Assembly: GCA_040382055.1 (NCBI GenBank)
Contig: JBEIGE010000002.1
Span: forward strand, 144,125 to 208,124
Source: JBEIGE01 sp040382055
GTDB taxonomy: Bacteria; Pseudomonadota; Gammaproteobacteria; Burkholderiales; Burkholderiaceae_C
Direction of reading: 5' to 3'
Length of the DNA: 64,000 nt
The translations under genes and the position numbers were made by a program. The notes under the pieces were generated by a model. It did no database searches and had not been told where the DNA came from. It was given only the letters and a program-made list of their open reading frames with translations. Shown piece by piece: positions 63,914 to 64,000 of this stretch; positions within the stretch are counted from its first letter, which is position 1, and the number at the start of each line of letters is the position of its first letter.

Positions 63914-64000
63914 GGGTCAAGCCGCACGAGCAATTAGTATCAGTTAGCTTAACGCATTACTGCGCTTCCACACCTGACCTATCAACGTCCTGGTCTTGAA
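63914..64000 (-). rRNA. rrl: 23S ribosomal RNA, 3' end only
   Basis: The last 87 nt or so of 23S rRNA: TTCAAGACCAGGACGTTGA at the right edge, then GTGGAAGCGCAGTAATGCGT and GCTCGTGCGGCTTGACCC at the 3' end. The rest lies beyond the window. The exact end is placed by analogy with the E. coli ...GGCTTAACCTT end, with an uncertainty of a few bases. Confidence 0.92.

Overview
The window looks like a chromosomal segment of a betaproteobacterium of the order Burkholderiales, most likely family Comamonadaceae (a Rhodoferax/Polaromonas-like organism). This is inferred from gene order (tyrS, M23 peptidase, anmK, erpA, bactofilin, rpsI, rplM; and corC, lnt, glyQ, glyS, gmhB, plsC), from an SAH riboswitch in front of ahcY, from a Bug-type periplasmic binding protein, from a double-length UvrA, and from the sequence character of the proteins. 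I cannot name the species from sequence alone.

Layout. 1-12.6 kb is housekeeping: the start of ychF, a MOSC protein, a UbiH-type hydroxylase, a DsbC-like thiol protein, an M61 peptidase, tyrS, a cell-wall M23 peptidase with anmK, erpA, a bactofilin with a membrane partner, rplM-rpsI, and rlmJ. 12.7-16.0 kb is a methionine-cycle operon (ahcY-tlyA-metF) behind a clear SAH riboswitch; ahcY carries an in-frame TAG. 16.1-21.5 kb is an accessory run of small, functionally unrelated, co-oriented genes (DinB, four VOC proteins, HD, SRPBCC, a membrane protein, a tautomerase, DUF2141). A parD-parE toxin-antitoxin pair with a nonsense-interrupted toxin follows at 22 kb.

22.6-34.7 kb holds prfC, a HAD phosphatase, a DUF2721 membrane protein, a Bug protein, a 1966-residue tandem UvrA, a tiny Ala/Pro-tailed membrane protein and an MFS transporter with a large soluble insertion. 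34.9-53.2 kb is a leucine/isovalerate catabolism neighbourhood: mccB, mccA and hmgL on one run, and an acyl-CoA dehydrogenase, SDR, thiolase, carbonic anhydrase, LTA-synthase-like enzyme and ivd on another. A frameshifted ghrA-like gene lies in the first run, and a DHA2 exporter with a coupled leader ORF lies between the two runs. No methylglutaconyl-CoA hydratase is visible. 53.2-61 kb is an envelope/translation block (corC, lnt, glyQ, glyS, gmhB, plsC, YgjP-like protease), followed by a GNAT protein, fadD, and the 3' end of an rRNA operon (5S and the 23S tail) on the minus strand.

The most notable signals are: the nonsense codon in riboswitch-controlled ahcY; the interrupted parE and the homopolymer frameshift in ghrA; repeat-like sequence carried in frame inside mccA, and a shared short motif inside tlyA and uvrA; the double UvrA; the MFS insertion; and an 18-codon leader ORF joined to the DHA2 exporter by TAATG. 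I found no CRISPR array, prophage, transposase or tRNA gene.
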